Assembly (NCBI GenBank): GCA_008711295.1
Contig: VUYV01000044.1
Span: 1,489,235-1,553,234 of the forward strand
DNA: 64,000 bases
Direction: 5' to 3'
Source of the DNA: Anarhynchus alexandrinus
Taxonomy: Eukaryota > Chordata > Aves > Charadriiformes > Charadriidae
Position numbers and translations under genes: made by a program. The notes beneath the pieces are model-generated. The model had not been told where the DNA came from and made no database searches. It worked only from the letters and a program-made list of their open reading frames with translations. Below are positions 59,108 to 64,000 of this stretch, piece by piece (the stretch's first letter is position 1; every line of letters starts with the position of its first letter).

Positions 59108-62100
59108 GTGAGTCCGCCCGGCGCGGCCCGGCCCGCGGGACCCCCCCCGCCCACCGCGACAGCTCCCCGGCCCGGGGGGTGGCAGAGGGCACCGCTGGCG
59201 GCGGGGGGAACGGGTCCCCGCTCGCCCGGTCCGGCGGGGGTGGGAGGCGGTGTCAGCGTCGCCCCCCGCCCCGTGCGGTGTCCTCGGCCACGTCGGATCG
59301 CCGGCGGGCGGCCGGAGAGTCCCGGGCCCCCAGCGGCGGGGATGCCGGCCGGGGCCCCGGCTGAGCTCGGGACTTTGGGGTGGGGGGAAAGTTCTGTCTC
59401 TAACACGAGACGCGCAAATACGAGGCGAAAGACCCCAAATATCTCTTTTTATTAAGTTCCAGTCTCTGTATGAAATAAAAGGGGGTTGGGTTTGTCACTT
59501 CAGAAACAATTTTGAGAAAATTAATTATAAGCTTCTAAACTAGGAAGCAGGCTGTTTAAGGCCCTCGACTCATGGAGTCACAAATCTTTCAGGACTAGTA
59601 ATCTTCTGACACCTTCTCTCCAGCTCATGGTTGGACTGGCTAAGAACGATTAGAAGTGTAGCCAAATACATACAATCTCTGAGGTGTCTTGCAGAACTAA
59701 AGATACTTTTTGTGAAGTAGGTAGACTGGTCCTGAAATCTCCTGCAAGTACAAATTGATCATATAGGTCGCTGTGTTAAAGTTCTGAAAACATATGGTAT
59801 ATCATGAAGGGGAAAAAATAAACTGGGTGAAGCAGTATAGCTCTTATAGTTGGAGTTCTTTGTGGCCTTTCTTACTCTGCAACGGTGACATATCTCTTAC
59901 AGTTTTGTTTGCTTTGCACCAATATTTTTCCTTTGATTAGGGAATACATTTACTCTATCCAGAACAGAAGACAAGTTGAGTATGTAAGGAAACCGGGCAG
60001 ATACAAGTTCTGTCAAATGCACTGTGAAAGCAAGCTTGAAAAATAGCTGTGGTTTTTACCTTCCTTTCCATGCCCTCAAGAAATTTGTAGGAGCTAATTG
60101 TAGTGGTGGTATATCCACAGAAGGATAACCAGATAGAAGTGTATTTTTTATTATTAAAGTTGACGTTGTGAGCGATAGTATAACATGTGTGCCCCCCAGC
60201 AGTTAGAGGCTACTTTTCCTACTTACTTCCTTTTCCCGATTTCTTCCATAACTCCCCCAACGTTTACCCAACTCGTTTACAGGACATGGAACCTGTTCCT
60301 CTGCTATGTAAATATATTTAGAGGCTGAGAAAGGGAACTTTCCTGAAAGATTACTAGTGAAGGTCTTTATGTTTACTAACACATCAAAGATTATGATCTT
60401 GGGGGATGGGTACCGAGCAATAGCCACCTATTAGCACTTGCATGTTGGATTATAACTATTCTATGTCTGTATATTTTAAGATACAGTATGTTTGAGGTTA
60501 GTTAATGCTTGTGTTGATGGACATTTTTTTGCTAATCTTGCTTGGAAAAAAAGTCCATGTGCTTTTCTAGACTAAAGCAGAGGTCAGCATGAAAAGATAA
60601 CCTTCTGTTGCTCAACATCCTGCCCTGGCAGGGCCTTGATTACTGTACTAAAGGATCTCTGTTATAATTGGTGAATGTTGCTGCATCGTTTTAAGTTAAC
60701 AACAGGAATGTGGTTTCTTTTATTTACATGTGATTTTTTTCCCCCCAAACTTTATTTTGTTTAGGTTAAGCTCTTTTTTATACAAATGGAAAAAAATCAG
60801 TTTTGTTTACATTTAGTAAAATTATTTAATATAAAGACTATGACACTTCACTTTCAAAAGTGTTAGCTTAATTATCAAACCCTGTGCAGGAGTGAATATG
60901 CTAGGAAACGTGGGAAGAGCATTACTTGCAGTCTGAGGAATTCAGGTCAGACTTCGTAATCTACACAAACTGTTAGGGATGAAAGAAGCTTCCTTGTTTT
61001 TAATAATAAAAGTCCAGTTAACTCTGAGTAAAATTAATTCCGTTTGAGAGAAATGTAAAGTTAACTTTATGGAACTGGTAATTGTCAGCTGTGGTCTTTT
61101 TTTTTTTTTTCTTTTCTCCATGTCATACTTTGAATAATCCTTTTCTGCCTCTTACTAAATTCCATTTGCTGTGCTGTCTTATTTATACAATGGTCTTTTT
61201 AATGGAGCCTTGAGGTATTGTACCATTTATAAACCAGTCAACACAAGCATGGGTCATGTGTAAATATCTGCTCTTGGTACTAGGGAAGTCTATGATGTAT
61301 CTCTTTTCTAAATAGAGAGGAACTGGTGTATTCTACAACTACCTAATAAAAATTAACCTGCAACTATTTCTACAGTTTCTCCTGTGGTGTTACTGCAATA
61401 GTGTTTCTGTTAATTACATCTGCTTTAAATTTTTTGTTTGGTGAGACAGGGGAGTGTATTTCTAACTATGGGAATGATGTTATTTTCTTTTACGTAAGTT
61501 CTTTATTGTTTTGAATGTGTTCAACTCCTGAGAACTTAAGTAAATTACTACTGAAAATTGCTCTCATTCTCATGTAGGAAATATAGGGATTCTTTCATTC
61601 TAATTTTAATCTGTTCTAATAGTTTTAATAGTTCTAATTTTAAACTGTTCTTACCCTTTTTTCTTTTCCCAGTAATATAGCGTTCACTGGACTAATACTG
61701 TGCAGTTTTGGACTACAAAATACTTTCATATCTTTGTAGAAATGAGAAGTAACATAGGCTCAGATAGAACGTAAATACAAGAAGTGTGGGGAACAAAACC
61801 AGTTCCAGTCATATTTTCTGGAGTGGGTTTGTTGGTTGTTGTTGGGTTTGGTTATTTTTTTCCCCTCTGTCCACCCCTTCCTTTGAAATATACAGTGTTA
61901 ATGTTGAGCAAGCAGAGTTTGAATACATTCCTTCATTCAGTTTCTTGCCTCATCAGTAGGTGTAACGGTTGTATCCTGTACTCTTAGTGCCAGTAAACCC
62001 CAGGAGAGATTGGGAGAAATGGAGGTTTTTAAACAGAGAAGCTGTTTTGCTCTGCTTTACAAAACTCTGTTTTTAAGAAAACTTGTTTTCAACAGACAGC

Positions 62101-64000
62101 CAGTGTGTTGTATAAAAATAGTTGCTTAATAAGCATTTACATGGAGCTCTAGGTACACATGGTTTTTAGTAAATCTACTGAAATAATCTCTATCCTGAAA
62201 AACTTACAGTGGAACACAGACAGTGTGTATCACAGCAGTTCATATTGGTCTAATGCTAATTGCATGCCTGGGTCTGTCATATAAACTATTACTCTTGCTG
62301 CCTTAGGACTGTTTTTAATGTCATACTGTGCAGCCAACCTGGTTATGTGACCTTCTTTGATTGCCTAGGCACCTCCAGGTACTTGTCTTCGAGCTTTGTA
62401 AACACCAGAATTTGTTTAGTTAGCTTGTTAATGAGTTTAAAAAAAAAAAATCTCTTTAACTGTGCCTTCACTTACGAATCTAGTTGTGTGTTTAACAAGT
62501 CTCTGGCTATAAATGACAGATGCCTAAAATGTTTGCATTTCTTAGTTTAGTGGCCTCTTGGCTAGCATGTTTTGAGAATGCTGGGACAAAGAGGAGGTAG
62601 CCTTGCTTCATTGTGGCAGCCTTTTCTAAAGGGTTCTCTATGGATCGATAGAATCAATAAATGTGGGGTGTTGTTTTTTTGATTTAAGTTTAAGGCAGCC
62701 TGGAATTAGGCAATGCAGTAGGCTTTACCGGCTTGGGCGGAGGGAAGCTTTTGCTGCTCTTCCATGTGTTTGTATTGGCACTGCTGTCTGGTCTTCTGGC
62801 AAGCTATGGGAAGGCATTGCTTGTGTCCTTGCGCTAACACAAGCTATGCCATTTTCTGCACAGGAACTAGTTTGCTTCCACTGAGACAAACTTGACTGTA
62901 TGTTAACAAGCATCTAATTGCAGGCAGGCAATTATTTCCTCCATTTTAATATATAGCTTTCAATACAAGCAAACTTAAACCATCCATCTAATATAGAACG
63001 GTAGGTACTCTCAGCATGAGCTTTGTCCTGCTTTTATTATGGCCAGAAGTTCTGGAAGAAATTGCTGCGAGGCTTTGCTTGTTATTCCGGTTGTGTTGCC
63101 CGGTAGGAACACTGACAGGCTTCTGCTGAGTGGGCAGCACACGTAGTGTCCGGAGCTGAAGCCGTTCTTGACTGAAGCAGATGCAACGTATGCCGATAAC
63201 ATTCTGGCCTTGAAAGTAGCAGGTAGCTCTGGTACCGAAAGCACCAAGCGGGGGGTCCGTGTCGTGCTGCGATGACCAGACGTTGACCAACGTTCAGACT
63301 GTGTTCTGAAGGGAATGGAGTTGTGCCCCTTGGTTCGCAACTGGAAGAGGAGAGTGACGGTGGCAGTAGGTTTCTGGAAGCTGGCTGTGCCTGGCCGGGG
63401 CTTGGCAAGCTGTTCATGGCAACGGACTTCAATTAGGCAACAATTTCTGTTTCACTCACTTTTGGTGGTCAGACCACCAAATGAGTGCTTCAAATGTGGA
63501 GATTTCCAAATGGGTTTGATGCAATCAGTAGCAGAGGCATGCCTGTAATTTGCTTTTGTCCTTTCATTTATTCTTTTCTGCCAGTGTTATCTATTGAAAT
63601 ACTGTTGTGGTGCAGATGTTTTAATATGGCTTTAGAAAAGCCTTTATATAATAAAATTGTGGGGAACTTGGTCAGGCCTTGGTTAGATTTATTTTTTAAA
63701 AAAATTATGGAGTATTTCTGAGAGTGAAATTGTCATTGCTGTAATGAGGGGTGCTATTCTTGCATTTTTTTCCAGTGCAAGATTTAATATAACTATCAGT
63801 AAAGATGGGCATGATCATGTCTCCTTAAGGCTAAAATCTTCATGAAGTTTTGATTTCAAAACTTTTTTTGCTATGCTTCTTTGCTAACAAACCATATGGG
63901 GGGAAAAGTGATGTCTTTGAAAGAAAGAGACATTATTTCAGTAGGATATGGAGATTTGGAAAAAAATTTGCATTACTTGATTGTACCCTAAATGTGGAAG
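59108..64000 (+). other. ARFGEF2: ARFGEF2 intron 1 (partial; continues beyond the window's right edge)
   Basis: Begins at the GTGAGT donor. The first 260 bases are still CpG-island sequence, then AT-rich DNA with T-runs (61100-61113) and A-runs (62440-62449). No acceptor followed by the expected EIKAEIEKQ-type exon 2 sequence was found. Open frames here are short and domain-free. A short hairpin lies at 62813-62850. Confidence 0.85.
62813..62850. repeat. Short inverted repeat (hairpin)
   Basis: GGCATTGCTTGTGT and ACACAAGCTATGCC pair with one mismatch in 14 around a 10-base loop. Too short for a microRNA precursor on its own; probably chance or a simple cruciform. Confidence 0.6.

Larger units (their letters stand above)
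58486..59370 (+). promoter_or_regulatory. ARFGEF2: ARFGEF2 CpG-island promoter (approximate limits)
   Basis: GC and CpG content rise sharply near 58.49 kb and fall by about 59.37 kb. Within 160 bp of the start codon there is a compact set of housekeeping-promoter motifs: the palindromic E-box GTCACGTGAC (58809-58818), a CCAAT box (58823-58827), a YY1-type ATGGCGGC (58828-58835) and an ETS-type CTTCCGG (58880-58886). No TATA box. YY1 ATGGCGGC motifs usually lie at or just after the transcription start, so initiation near 58.8 kb is inferred. A GGC repeat lies upstream at 58641-58676. Confidence 0.85.

Noticed and set aside
58320..59192. 290-codon minus-strand frame and 277-codon plus-strand frame over the ARFGEF2 island
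   Set aside because: GC-rich composition artefacts (Pro/Arg/Gly/Ala), out of frame with or antisense to the recognised ARFGEF2 exon.
59108..59364. Read-through of the ARFGEF2 exon 1 frame to 59364
   Set aside because: A GTGAGT donor lies exactly where homology to BIG2 stops; the remainder is island-type intron sequence.
1..64000. A new multi-gene system, CRISPR array, endogenous virus or tRNA/rRNA genes
   Set aside because: No retroviral gag/pol/env frames or paired LTRs, no regularly spaced palindromic repeats, no cloverleaf-like A/B box pairs and no gene clusters were seen. The window is an ordinary vertebrate intron-intergenic-intron segment.

Overview
This window looks like nuclear DNA of a bird. 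It is about 40% GC with two CpG islands, and it carries several CR1 retrotransposon 3' ends with the avian-style ATTCTATGATTCTAT terminus, plus older CR1 and MIR relics. There are no bacterial operons, no rRNA or tRNA genes that I can recognise, and no CRISPR. Only two protein-coding exons can be supported. Both are first exons sitting in CpG islands.

Layout. Positions 1-26105 are the 5' part of intron 1 of a minus-strand gene whose exon 1 (26106-26270) encodes the start of PREX1, a Rac guanine-nucleotide exchange factor. Its promoter CpG island covers roughly 25.7-26.69 kb. Immediately upstream lies a 1 kb CA-rich minisatellite (26.69-27.70 kb). Positions about 28-58 kb are intergenic: old and young CR1 copies (including a nested pair at 31.42-32.95 kb), a MIR, a degenerate telomere-like CTAACCC-rich tract (49.57-51.18 kb), short tandem repeats, and long stretches where I see nothing. 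A second CpG island (about 58.49-59.37 kb) holds the promoter and exon 1 (58969-59107) of plus-strand ARFGEF2 (BIG2), an ARF exchange factor. Positions 59108-64000 are the start of ARFGEF2 intron 1.

The two genes are divergent, with 32.7 kb between start codons. To my knowledge PREX1 and ARFGEF2 are also neighbours in this orientation in human (20q13), so this is conserved synteny rather than a functional operon. Both products are GEFs (one for Rac, one for ARF), but the spacing is far too large for a shared bidirectional promoter.

I found no convincing new biological system. The items most worth checking are: a perfect 76-bp direct repeat at an offset of exactly 1000 bp inside the PREX1 intron; the strand-asymmetric minisatellite beside the PREX1 promoter; a single N placed exactly where a CR1 copy has lost part of its 3' region; the nested CR1 pair; the telomere-like tract; and short upstream ORFs in both putative leaders. 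Most long open frames in the CpG islands and the minisatellite are composition artefacts.
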